From Acidobacteriota bacterium (lineage in GTDB: Bacteria; Acidobacteriota; Terriglobia; Bryobacterales; Bryobacteraceae), in NCBI GenBank assembly GCA_016185425.1, contig JACPNQ010000030.1, positions 1 through 64,000 of the forward strand: a stretch of DNA of 64,000 nt, in the 5' to 3' direction. A program made the position numbers and the translations under genes. Positions 8,589 through 16,251 of the stretch are shown in pieces (position 1 is the stretch's first letter; each line of letters opens with the position of its first letter). The notes beneath the pieces were generated by a model. It was given only the letters and a program-made list of their open reading frames with translations. It made no database searches and was not told where the DNA came from.

Positions 8589-9776
8589 TCAGAGTTTCGC
8601 GCCGTTGCGGAGGATGTAGGCGCGGTTGATTTGGGAGATGGATCCAGTGCCGATCTGTTGCATGATCATGGCGAGCTCGGCGCGGAGGATTTGGACGACT
8701 CTTTCGACGCCGGGTTGGCCGAAGGCGGCGAGGCCCCAGATGTACGGGCGGCCGATGCCGACGGCTCGGGCGCCGATGGCGAGGGCCTTGAGAATGTCTG
8801 TACCGCGGCGGAAGCCGCCGTCGACGAGAACGGGGATCTGGCCTTTGACGGCGTCGATAACTTCGGGGAGGATCTCCATGGTCCCGCGGCCGGTCTCGGT
8901 GGCGCGGCCGCCGTGGTTGGAGACGATGACGCCGTCGGCGCCATGTTCGCGGGCGAGGACGGCATCTTCGGCGGTGTCGATGCCTTTGATCAGAACCTTC
9001 ATGGAGGTCATTTTTTTGAGCCGGTCCAGGTAGGTCCAGTCGGCATTGGGAGGGTTGTATTCACCGGAGAGTCCGGCGAACATCGGCAAGTGGCGGTTAC
9101 GCTCGGCAAGCGAGCCGGTAATCGGGTGGGAACGGTGGCAGCCCATACAGTTCCGCGTGTCGGTCCGGGCGAAGCGCAAGGACGTTTCGGTTCTACGGCC
9201 GGCAAGAGTATCAACTGTCCAAGACATGACACGGCAGCCGGTGGATTCGACACGGCGCACCATTTTTTCGGTTTCTCCCCAATCGCGCGGCATGTAGAGC
9301 TGGTACCACGGCGCGGCGCCGTACGCCTTGGTGACCGCTTCGATGCTCTGGCTCGATGTGGTGGAGAGCATCACCATGGCGCGCTGCTCCTTTGCAGCGC
9401 GCGCGGTTACGAGTTCGGCATCGGGATGATACTGGCGCTGGAGCCCGACGGCGCTCAGGTAGAACGGCATGGTCCAGTTTTCGCCGAAGAGGTTGGAGGA
9501 GAGATCGGGAGCCGCCACACCGGAAAGGCGGCGAGCGCGCAATTGGTAGTGGTCCATGGCCTCGACGTTACGGCGGAGTGTTACGTCGCCGTTGACACCG
9601 GAAGCTAAGAAGCCCCAATGCGCTGGAGGAAGAGCCTTTTGCGCCAGAAGCTCAAAGTCCATGACGTTGATGGCGTCCTTGGGATCGGTTATGGCGGGAG
9701 GTTGAGCGAAGAGGGGGCTGGCCGCGAGGAAGCGGAGGAATTCACGGCGGAAGCTTGGAGCTGGACCATTGCTCAT
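8589..9776 (-). CDS. Exported FMN-dependent alpha-hydroxy-acid oxidase/dehydrogenase with a CxxCH motif
   Basis: About 395 residues of the glycolate oxidase/L-lactate dehydrogenase family: MPFYLSAVGLQ near the start, then VSNHGGR with the catalytic His (about 288) and adjoining Arg, and VDGGFRRGTDILKALAIGA for FMN phosphate binding. These enzymes oxidise 2-hydroxy acids to 2-oxo acids. Two oddities: a Tat-like leader (RREFLRFLAASPLFAQ) suggests periplasmic location, and CMGCH (about 210-214) sits in the loop-4 region that is variable in the family. That motif could bind a c-type haem and make the enzyme a flavocytochrome. The ATG at 9776 was preferred to a TTG at 9785. Confidence 0.85.
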   Translation of the reverse strand: MSNGPAPSFRREFLRFLAASPLFAQPPAITDPKDAINVMDFELLAQKALPPAHWGFLASGVNGDVTLRRNVEAMDHYQLRARRLSGVAAPDLSSNLFGENWTMPFYLSAVGLQRQYHPDAELVTARAAKEQRAMVMLSTTSSQSIEAVTKAYGAAPWYQLYMPRDWGETEKMVRRVESTGCRVMSWTVDTLAGRRTETSLRFARTDTRNCMGCHRSHPITGSLAERNRHLPMFAGLSGEYNPPNADWTYLDRLKKMTSMKVLIKGIDTAEDAVLAREHGADGVIVSNHGGRATETGRGTMEILPEVIDAVKGQIPVLVDGGFRRGTDILKALAIGARAVGIGRPYIWGLAAFGQPGVERVVQILRAELAMIMQQIGTGSISQINRAYILRNGAKL

Positions 9777-9893
9777 GGGCGACAATTATAGCGAGTCCGA
9801 AATCTTATTTACGCAGTTATCCGATGGTTTTCGAACTTATCGCCGGTAAGATAGTTTCCAAGGGCCCGCAACCACTTAGATCCGGAGGTGTCT

Positions 9894-11618
9894 ATGGAAC
9901 GTCGCACTCTTGTCCTTATGCTCTGGGCGGGAATGTACGCGGCGCCGGCGCAGCAAGCAGTTCCCAACCCGTCCGCGGCCGCCACCGATAAAACGACCGG
10001 AATTTTGGAAGGGCGCGTGGAGAATTCGAAGACCGGCGAGCCGGTGCGGCGTGTGAACTTAACGCTCCGCCCGTCGGGGCAGCAGGCAGGGGCCTCGGTT
10101 GGGCCGATGGTACCGGCGGCGCCGTATGTCGCGACGACCGACGCCGAGGGCAAGTTCCGCATCGAAAAGGTCGAACCGGGCAATTACTTTCTCATGGCGG
10201 AGCGCCAGGGATTCGTGCGGCAAACTTACGGCGGCCGGTCGATGTTCATGATGGGCACGACCATAACGGTTACGGCAGGGGCGGAGCTGAAGACTCTGCA
10301 CTTCAGGATGATTCCGCACGCCGTGCTCACTGGACGCGTTTTGGATGAGGAGGGTGAACCTCTTGCACGGACGCAGGTCCAGGTGTTGCACCGGCGTTAC
10401 TTCCAGGGCAAGACGCAGTTGGTGCCGACGGGCGGCGGGCAGTCGAACGATAACGGCGAATTCCGCATTGCGGATATCGCGCCCGGCCGTTATTGGATCG
10501 CCGTGGTGTACTACGGCCGCCAGATGTTCGGCGACGGTCCGGCGCGAAACACGGCGGGGCAGCCCGAGGAAGAGTACGTGACTACGTACTACCCGAGCGC
10601 CGCCGATGAGCCGGGAGCGCAACCACTCGAAGTGGAGGCCGGGCAACAGTTGAGTGGATTGGATGTGCGGATGCGAAAGTCGCGGGTGTACCGGATCAGC
10701 GGCAAAGTGACAGGCAGCGGTACGCCGCAACAGGTCCGAGTCATGCTCATGCCGCGGACTACTGGCGTTTCTATGGCAGGATTCGGCCGCAGCAGTTCGG
10801 CTGTAAAGGCGGACGGCACGTTCGAGGTCGGCGGCGCACAAACAGGAAGTTACAATCTAGTGGCGATGTCCTCACAGGGGATGATGAGCACGATGGGGCA
10901 GGTGGCCGTAGATGTGGGGCGGGAGAACGTCGAGGGCGTGGTGTTGACTCTTGGGAGCGCCAGCACGGTTCGGGGCGGCATTCGCGTGGATGGGAGCCTG
11001 GAGCAGTTAGAGAAAGCACAGGGCAAGAAGATCACGTTCGAGGCGGCGCGGATACAGCTTGCGCCGATTGACGGTATCGGCTTCAATGCGCCGAACTCCG
11101 CTCTGAAACCGGACGGTTCGTTCGTGATGGAGAACGCGGGAGCGCAGAAGTATCGAGTGAGCGTCTACAATCTTCCGGCGGGACTTTGGGTGAAGGCGGT
11201 TCGTTCCGGGGACCAGGACGTGACGGAGCAGGGGTTGGACCTTTCCTCGGGCGGCGGAGCGAATGTGGAAGTCGTGCTCGGAACGGGAGCCGGGCAAATC
11301 AGCGGGGCGGTGCAGGACGGAAAGCAAAAGCCGGCACCGGGAAGCATGGTCACATTGATTCCCGATCCGATGCTGAAGCACCTTTCGGATCGGGTCCGAC
11401 TGGTAATGGCGGATCAGAACGGGCAGTTTACGTTGAAAAGCATCACTCCAGGCGAGTACAAGCTCTATGCGTGGGAGGATGTGGAGCCGGGGAGCTATTC
11501 GGACCCTGAGTTTCTGAAGCCGCATGACGGGGCGGCGAAGAAGATGACGGTGAAGGCGGACGGGTCGGAACAAGTTACGGTGGTGCAGGTTTCGGCGGAG
11601 GCGACGAAGATACGGTAG
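9894..11618 (+). CDS. Carboxypeptidase-regulatory-like (CPD) domain protein, secreted
   Basis: About 574 residues: a signal peptide (to about residue 20, ending near APAQQ), then repeated beta-sandwich modules starting with ILEGRVENSKTGEPVRRVNLTLRP and recurring as HAVLTGRVLDEEGEPLARTQVQV. DNGEFRIADIAPGRYWI is the usual end of such a module. These domains serve in folding, binding or outer-membrane contexts; no enzymatic residues are seen. The ATG follows GGAGG by 5 nt. Near-copies of its last 144 nt, or shorter stretches, recur at 14445-14487, 15348-15491 and 16228-16245. Confidence 0.82.
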   Translation: MERRTLVLMLWAGMYAAPAQQAVPNPSAAATDKTTGILEGRVENSKTGEPVRRVNLTLRPSGQQAGASVGPMVPAAPYVATTDAEGKFRIEKVEPGNYFLMAERQGFVRQTYGGRSMFMMGTTITVTAGAELKTLHFRMIPHAVLTGRVLDEEGEPLARTQVQVLHRRYFQGKTQLVPTGGGQSNDNGEFRIADIAPGRYWIAVVYYGRQMFGDGPARNTAGQPEEEYVTTYYPSAADEPGAQPLEVEAGQQLSGLDVRMRKSRVYRISGKVTGSGTPQQVRVMLMPRTTGVSMAGFGRSSSAVKADGTFEVGGAQTGSYNLVAMSSQGMMSTMGQVAVDVGRENVEGVVLTLGSASTVRGGIRVDGSLEQLEKAQGKKITFEAARIQLAPIDGIGFNAPNSALKPDGSFVMENAGAQKYRVSVYNLPAGLWVKAVRSGDQDVTEQGLDLSSGGGANVEVVLGTGAGQISGAVQDGKQKPAPGSMVTLIPDPMLKHLSDRVRLVMADQNGQFTLKSITPGEYKLYAWEDVEPGSYSDPEFLKPHDGAAKKMTVKADGSEQVTVVQVSAEATKIR

Positions 11619-11630
11619 TAAGGTAGTGGC

Positions 11631-13133
11631 ATGCGCCATTCCGCTTCGCTGCTTTTCCTGACCGCCTTGCCCGTGATTGCGCAGATGCCGTGCGAGCGGC
11701 TGCGGTTGATTGCGTTATCCGATACGGCGGTTACGTCGGCTGAAGAGGTCGCGGCGGGAGTCTTTCGATTCCCGGGTACGCCCGCCGGGGCGCCTGGGCC
11801 GGGGCTACCGGTCTTCTGCCGCGTTGCGATGACTCTGAAGCCATCGGCCGATTCCGATATTAAGGCAGAAGTATGGATGCCGTTGACGGCGGAATGGAAT
11901 GGGAAGCTGCTGTCGGCAGGCGGGGGCGGATTCGTGGGATCCATCAGTTACGGCGCGATGGCCGCGGCTCTGCGGGATGGATATGCGACGGCGTCGACCG
12001 ATACGGGCCACGTTGGCGGGAACGCGACTTTCGCGCTGGGACATCCGGAAAAGATCGTCGATTTCGCATATCGCGCTGTGCATGAAATGACAGTGAAGGC
12101 CAAGGCGATCCTGACGGCATACTACGGCCGGCCGGCGCGGTATTCGTATTGGCAGGGCTGCTCGACCGGCGGCCGGCAGGGATTGATGGAGGCGCAACGA
12201 TATCCGGAAGACTACGACGGGATTATTGCGGGCGCGCCGGCAAACAACCAGATTCACTTGTGCGCATGGCGAATGGCGTTGTTATCCGCAGTGATCAAGG
12301 ACCCGGCGCGGGCTCTGTCACCGGCCAAGATCGCTGTCGTACACGATGCCATCCTGGCGAAGTGCGATGCGTTGGACGGGGTGAAGGACGGACTGCTGGA
12401 AGACCCGCGGCAATGCCGCTTTGAGCCGGAGACGTTGTTGTGCCGCGGATCGGAGCAGGAGAGTTGCCTGACGGCGGGACAAGTGGCAACTGTGAAAATG
12501 GCGTTTACCGATATACGGAAAAAGAACGGAGAGTTTATCTATCCGGGGCTGGTGCCGAGTAGTGAGACGGGGTGGCTTCTGCCTGGTAATGCAAGGGAAC
12601 CGGGAGGACTCGATGTGGGAATGTTTCAATACATCGGGCGTCAGGACGCCAATTGGGATTGGAGGACGTTCGACCTGGAAGCGGATCTGGCGCTGGCGGT
12701 GAAGAACGGGGGCTTTATGGAAGCAACCGATCCAAACCTTGCGGCATTCAAGGCGCGGGGCGGGAAACTGCTGATCTATCACGGGTGGGCCGACGGCGGG
12801 TCCGGCGGGGCGATTTCGCCGGTGAACACTCTGAACTATTACTCCAGCGTGTTGACGAAGATGGGGCCCAATCAATCGAACTGGTTACGCGTGTTCATGG
12901 TTCCGGGGATGCAGCATTGCGGGGGCGGGCCGGGGCCGAATCAATTCAATGCAGTTGCGGCGTTGGAGCGGTGGCGTGAGTCGGGTGTGGCTCCGGATTC
13001 CATTCTCGCGGCTCGCGTGGTGGAGAATCGAGTGGAGAGAACGCGGCCGGTATGTCCGTTTCCGCAGGTAGCGGTTTATAAGGGGACCGGCAGTATCAAC
13101 GACGCGGGGAACTTTACGTGCAAGGTGAAGTGA
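11631..13133 (+). CDS. Tannase/feruloyl esterase family hydrolase
   Basis: A 500-residue exported protein: signal peptide (ASLLFLTALPVIAQ), then the tannase-fold alpha/beta hydrolase. WQGCSTGGRQGL contains the nucleophile Ser in C-S-T-G-G, preceded by the Cys that forms the family's characteristic disulfide next to the active site. MQHCGGGPGP near the C-terminus holds the catalytic His and the partner Cys. The family hydrolyses esters of gallate, ferulate or related plant phenolics. It starts 12 nt after the CPD gene and is probably cotranscribed with it, consistent with plant polymer use. Confidence 0.85.
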   Translation: MRHSASLLFLTALPVIAQMPCERLRLIALSDTAVTSAEEVAAGVFRFPGTPAGAPGPGLPVFCRVAMTLKPSADSDIKAEVWMPLTAEWNGKLLSAGGGGFVGSISYGAMAAALRDGYATASTDTGHVGGNATFALGHPEKIVDFAYRAVHEMTVKAKAILTAYYGRPARYSYWQGCSTGGRQGLMEAQRYPEDYDGIIAGAPANNQIHLCAWRMALLSAVIKDPARALSPAKIAVVHDAILAKCDALDGVKDGLLEDPRQCRFEPETLLCRGSEQESCLTAGQVATVKMAFTDIRKKNGEFIYPGLVPSSETGWLLPGNAREPGGLDVGMFQYIGRQDANWDWRTFDLEADLALAVKNGGFMEATDPNLAAFKARGGKLLIYHGWADGGSGGAISPVNTLNYYSSVLTKMGPNQSNWLRVFMVPGMQHCGGGPGPNQFNAVAALERWRESGVAPDSILAARVVENRVERTRPVCPFPQVAVYKGTGSINDAGNFTCKVK

Positions 13134-13144
13134 GCAGCTCTCTT

Positions 13145-13975
13145 TTAGCCCTTCAGAGCCGGCCGCCGTGCCGGGGGTCTCATGGGGCGGGACGATTCCA
13201 TTCGCAGATAGGCCGCGGCAGCCCGCAGGCGTACTTTCTGCTTTTTGTCCGATATCAGTTCCGCTAGCTTGGGCTTCATCGCGACCAGTTGCTTTGTGGC
13301 AACGATATGGACGGCAGCCGCGCGGACTGTCCAATCCTCGTCGGCGAATGAAGAGGCGAGGAGTTTGTCGCAGACCTTCCCTTTCTCTCCGCACACCATC
13401 AGCAGGCTCACCGCGCGAGCGCTGAACTCAGCGTCCGATAACATGCCTAACAGCGCGTTGTAACCCGCGCCGATCCCTGGGACGGGAACGAAGCCTACGC
13501 CGCGTTGTACCGCGAAGAGAAAGGCGCTTCGCGGCGTCTTCAGGCGGCGCCAACTGTTCATCATTTCCTTCTTGAAGAATCCGCTCTTGGCTTTGATCTC
13601 GCCTTCGTAGACGGATTCGAGGGCCTCGAGTCCGGCGGGATCCTTCATTGTGTACAAAGCCTTCGCCGCTGCAAACGCGACCTCCGGCACGTCGTCGGAG
13701 AGTGCCGACTTCAGCAGGCCGACGCGGTTCTTGTCGTTCAATTCTCCGAGTGTGTCGAGCGCGGCGACGCGGACGAGGTAATCCTTATCTTTGAGCATGT
13801 CCTCGAGCAGAGCGGCGGCAGGATCCTTTGCCGGGACCAGGCTGAGGGCCAGGGCGGTCTCCCGGCGTTCGTCACCCTCTTTGCTGTGGGCTGCATCGGT
13901 CAAGGCTTTGCGGGCATCCTCGATTGTTGCCGCCCACACGCAGGAGCTTAAGAGAATTAGCCAGTATGTGCGCAT
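13145..13975 (-). CDS. HEAT-repeat protein with signal peptide
   Basis: A 276-residue protein. An N-terminal signal peptide (WLILLSSCVWA) is followed by alpha-helical HEAT repeats, for example DKDYLVRVAALDTLGELN and DEDWTVRAAAVHIVATKQ. HEAT arrays make binding surfaces and are not catalytic. Between the two halves lies a Gly-rich hydrophobic stretch (VGFVPVPGIGAGYNALLGML) that may touch a membrane. The C-terminal tail is Arg/Pro-rich. It converges on the tannase-like gene with 11 nt between the stops. The role is unknown. Confidence 0.75.
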   Translation of the reverse strand: MRTYWLILLSSCVWAATIEDARKALTDAAHSKEGDERRETALALSLVPAKDPAAALLEDMLKDKDYLVRVAALDTLGELNDKNRVGLLKSALSDDVPEVAFAAAKALYTMKDPAGLEALESVYEGEIKAKSGFFKKEMMNSWRRLKTPRSAFLFAVQRGVGFVPVPGIGAGYNALLGMLSDAEFSARAVSLLMVCGEKGKVCDKLLASSFADEDWTVRAAAVHIVATKQLVAMKPKLAELISDKKQKVRLRAAAAYLRMESSRPMRPPARRPALKG

Positions 13976-14048
13976 AGGGACATCATCGCGTACGTTGGCA
14001 CCCCATGTTAAGCTTTTCCCTTTAGGGAGAGTTAGTAAGTGGGCCGAT

Positions 14049-14564
14049 ATGCGGAATCAGAGTATTCTCTCAGCCGGTGAGTTTGCCGAGATCCGCGAAC
14101 TTGCGGAGGACGCCAGGCTATATACCGCCGGCCTCCGAGGCCAGCTTTTGGATGGTTTCGACGCCGATGCTGTCGCATCGATCACGGTAGACGGCAGTCC
14201 CTTAATCCAACTGAGCATTGACCTTCGCTGGGTAACCGATCACGAGCGCCTCGCCGATGGCTCCTTCCCCCTGCTTTTGTGGCTCAAGAACGCCGCACGC
14301 CTGACGAAGCCCTTTAGTCAGGGTGCTGCCTTCCAACAGTGGGTCGATATCATCTCAGCGCGGCCTGCTAGTTGGAATGGATCGGCTACAGCGCGAGTTC
14401 CGCACGAATTACCTCGCGGCGCGAAGAAGTTCTTCGGGCGGGACGACGCTGGTACAGGTGCCGGCGGAGGCGACGAAGGTGCGGTAGGGAATGCGGTTGT
14501 GTGCAGAGCGTACGGTGCGAAACGATGCCAGGAATCAAAGAGGCCGACACTACCGAGGAGCTGA
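14049..14564 (+). CDS. Protein with an effector-associated-domain-like N-terminus, C-terminally disrupted
   Basis: Residues 1-110 contain a helical region with LRGQLLDGFDADAVASI, ERLADGSFPLLLWLKNAARL and FQQWVDII. To me this resembles the effector-associated domains (EADs) that link sensors to effectors in bacterial conflict systems. That resemblance is from memory of the pattern and needs a profile search. After about residue 112 the frame is low-complexity and runs over a CPD-gene tail remnant read in another frame (14445-14487). The original effector part therefore appears to be lost or replaced. Whether the shortened protein is made is unclear. Confidence 0.4.
   Translation: MRNQSILSAGEFAEIRELAEDARLYTAGLRGQLLDGFDADAVASITVDGSPLIQLSIDLRWVTDHERLADGSFPLLLWLKNAARLTKPFSQGAAFQQWVDIISARPASWNGSATARVPHELPRGAKKFFGRDDAGTGAGGGDEGAVGNAVVCRAYGAKRCQESKRPTLPRS
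14445..14487 (+). pseudogene. CPD gene tail remnant, copy 1
   Basis: The frame from about 14445 reads TLVQVPAEATKVR and then a TAG. This matches the end of the CPD protein (VVQVSAEATKIR), with close agreement at DNA level over about 43 nt. It is out of frame with the EAD-like gene that runs across it. It marks the left end of the TA/remnant mosaic. Confidence 0.65.
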
Positions 14565-14615
14565 CCTCCTATTTATGAGCGGACACTTCAAGAAGCAAAC
14601 ATCGCGAGCAGGGAG

Positions 14616-15059
14616 GTGAGAATCTACCTGGACGCCTGCTGCCTGAGTCGCCTCACAGATGATCAGTCGCAGGCCAGAATTCGAGAGGAGGCCGAGGCCG
14701 TTGAGAAGATTCTAGCTGGAGTTCGGCGAAGCACGCTAGAACTGATCTCGAGCGAAGCGCTCGAAGACGAAGTACGCCGTAATCCTTCCCTGGAGCGGCG
14801 AGTGGAAGCGGAGACGCTCCTGTCACTGGCCGTGACGAGGATCGAGATTGACGATGCAACGATTCTCCGGGCGCGGCATGTGGTGCGTTTGGGTTACGGT
14901 CCGCTCGATGCGCTCCATGTTGCAGCGGCTGAGGCCGCAGGTGCAGATGTGATGCTGACCACCGACGACCGGTTGCTGAAGCGCACCGCCAGCAAGACAG
15001 GCAACCCTCGAGTTTCCGTGCAGAATCCGCTATCTTGGATAAAGGAGCAGGGAGTATGA
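14616..15059 (+). CDS. PIN-domain protein, probable TA toxin
   Basis: A 147-residue PIN ribonuclease-like protein. Acidic motif positions are visible in MRIYLDACC (Asp6), the Glu of SSEALEDEV, GPLDALHVAAAEA and MLTTDDRLL. The family cuts RNA, often tRNA. The start is GTG, next to GGGAGG; no ATG is nearby. Unlike classic VapBC, the small partner gene lies downstream, overlapping by 4 nt (ATGA). A 14-codon frame (14576-14619) ends on the start, but I see no antitoxin upstream. Confidence 0.75.
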   Translation: MRIYLDACCLSRLTDDQSQARIREEAEAVEKILAGVRRSTLELISSEALEDEVRRNPSLERRVEAETLLSLAVTRIEIDDATILRARHVVRLGYGPLDALHVAAAEAAGADVMLTTDDRLLKRTASKTGNPRVSVQNPLSWIKEQGV

Positions 15060-15274
15060 CCGCGATCGACCAGCTAACGGACGAGCAGTTTGAACGGCAC
15101 GCCCTTGAGGTCCTCAAACGTGAATTGGGGGCCGCCGGCTTGGCCCGGTTCCTACGGCTGGATCGTTCCGGAACCGGCGACTACACTCGCGACCGGGAGG
15201 AGTGGCAGAAGAGACTTACGTTAGATCAGATTCTTGAGTCTATTCGCGGGCACCGGCGGCAGACACGTCTTTAG
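15056..15274 (+). CDS. Small protein coupled to the PIN toxin, putative antitoxin
   Basis: A 72-residue, charged and probably helical protein, beginning MTAIDQLTDEQFERHALEV and including FLRLDRSGTGDYTRDREEW. Its ATG overlaps the PIN gene stop (ATGA), so translation is coupled. I know similar small proteins beside PIN genes but cannot name a family. The antitoxin role is inferred only from the pairing. No classic RHH, AbrB or Phd fold is evident. Confidence 0.5.
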   Translation: MTAIDQLTDEQFERHALEVLKRELGAAGLARFLRLDRSGTGDYTRDREEWQKRLTLDQILESIRGHRRQTRL

Positions 15275-15313
15275 GCCCTCCTGGCCGTTCAGGCGGCTAC
15301 CTAACGGCCAGCG

Positions 15314-15347
15314 TCGAGTTCTGCTACCTTTCGCAGCCGGAGGAGGT
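15314..15347 (-). repeat. rpiB 3'-end remnant, short copy
   Basis: These 34 nt match the stretch at 15992-16025 almost exactly, and match the 3' end of intact rpiB (from about 17001) less closely. Homology stops abruptly at 15347/15348, where a CPD tail begins. It is one of the boundaries of the repeating mosaic. Confidence 0.6.
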
Positions 15348-15491
15348 GAGGATGTGGAGCCTGGGGGCACTTCGGATCCTGAGTTTTTGAAGCTGCACGA
15401 TGGGGTGGCGAAGAGGGTTTCCGTGAAGGCGAATAGGTCGGAACAGGTGACGCTGGTGCAGGTGCCGGTGAAGGCGACGAAGGCGCGGTAG
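15348..15491 (+). pseudogene. CPD gene tail remnant, copy 2 (144 nt)
   Basis: Exactly 144 nt align without gaps to the last 144 nt of the CPD gene (11475-11618). The translation contains SDPEFLKLHDGVAKRVSVK and ends TLVQVPVKATKAR with the same TAG; the intact gene has SDPEFLKPHDGAAKKMTVK and VVQVSAEATKIR. There is no start codon context and no preceding domain, so it is a broken copy from this or another CPD paralogue. Confidence 0.8.
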
Positions 15492-15506
15492 GGGGCTGTG
15501 CGCCGC

Positions 15507-15758
15507 TTAGAGCATGTTGTCGTAGCCGGCATGAGTGCCGATCCAGAACCACACCATTCCTCCGGGAATCGATACCGCAAGAGCACGATGGTGCAGTCCG
15601 ACTCGCACTGACCAGTAGCGACCTATTCTCTTTAGGTGGAGTGAAGGGTGATGCGGATCGGTATTCAACAGCGCGAATGCCCTGTCCGCAAGTAGCCGGA
15701 TCCGATCCAGTAGGCGACGATACCGAAACCAGAAATCCGCCGTTGCCCGGTGGATCAC
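15507..15758 (-). CDS. RelE/ParE family toxin
   Basis: An 83-residue protein of the RelE/ParE fold. The helix with LADRAFALLNTDPHHPSLHLK is followed by the strands IGRYWSVRVGLHHRALAV and VWFWIGTHAGYDNML, with the Arg, Trp and His placements common in this subgroup. Such toxins either cut mRNA at the ribosome or poison gyrase; which applies here cannot be told. It starts at GTG overlapping the antitoxin stop (GTGA), the usual antitoxin-first order with coupled translation. Confidence 0.85.
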   Translation of the reverse strand: MIHRATADFWFRYRRLLDRIRLLADRAFALLNTDPHHPSLHLKRIGRYWSVRVGLHHRALAVSIPGGMVWFWIGTHAGYDNML

Positions 15759-15955
15759 AAATCGGTAGTCAAGCCTGCCTTGTGGTCCGCAAGAGCTGAT
15801 TCGGCCATTCGGTCGAGCTTACCGGTGCCGGCATCGGCTTCGATCTGGCGATCCCACATTTCGGCGTCATGCTGCGCAAACCATTCCCTAAGCGTTTTCA
15901 GCTCGGATTGATCCAGCGCGGCGATCTGCTCCTCAATTGATTCAACGCGGCTCAT
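15755..15955 (-). CDS. RelB-like antitoxin of the RelE/ParE pair
   Basis: A 66-residue protein: an acidic helical N-terminus (MSRVESIEEQIAALDQSEL), LREWFAQHDAEMWDRQIEAD, and a C-terminal tail, LADHKAGLTTDL, likely to wrap the toxin. The ATG at 15955 was chosen because GAGGAA precedes it and because the open frame further upstream runs through an rpiB remnant. Antitoxin and toxin overlap by 4 nt. The product should neutralise the toxin and repress the operon. Confidence 0.78.
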   Translation of the reverse strand: MSRVESIEEQIAALDQSELKTLREWFAQHDAEMWDRQIEADAGTGKLDRMAESALADHKAGLTTDL

Positions 15956-15990
15956 TTGAACTTCCTCTTTTAGCGTACATCGAGGCCAGC

Positions 15991-16223
15991 TTCGAGTTCT
16001 GCAACCTTTCGCAGCCGGCGGAGGTGGCAAGGCGCGTGGGTGAATCCGGCGGGGAGGAATGTGTCGACGAGGTCCTTTGCCACGGCGGGGCCTTGGGTGC
16101 GGCGCCGATGCAGAGGATGTTATGTGATCGTCTTCGGCGCCTTGCTTCGCTGAGAAGTGGTCACCGATGAGCGCGGCGTACACGCCTTTGACTTTGTTGG
16201 CGCAGACCGAGGCACCGACTCCG
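15991..16223 (-). pseudogene. rpiB: rpiB 3'-half remnant, long copy
   Basis: About 233 nt align to the 3' part of intact rpiB (17000-17236). Identical runs include 16054-16077 with 17063-17086 (24 nt) and 16182-16213 with 17193-17224 (32 nt). The minus-strand frame still reads [19 protein letters not shown] and [13 protein letters not shown], as in RpiB, then is frameshifted. The N-terminal half, with the catalytic Cys of CGSGVGAS, is missing. It ends abruptly next to a CPD tail fragment. Confidence 0.88.
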
Positions 16224-16227
16224 TGGG

Positions 16228-16245
16228 GCGGCGAAGGCGCGGTAG
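16228..16245 (+). repeat. CPD gene tail remnant, copy 3 (18 nt)
   Basis: The 18 nt match the end of copy 2 (15474-15491) with one mismatch, including the terminal CGGTAG. It directly follows the long rpiB remnant and precedes the VapC gene stop by 6 nt, the same order as in the unit at 15314-15491. On length alone it could be chance; its position makes it credible. Confidence 0.45.
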
Positions 16246-16251
16246 TTGGCG

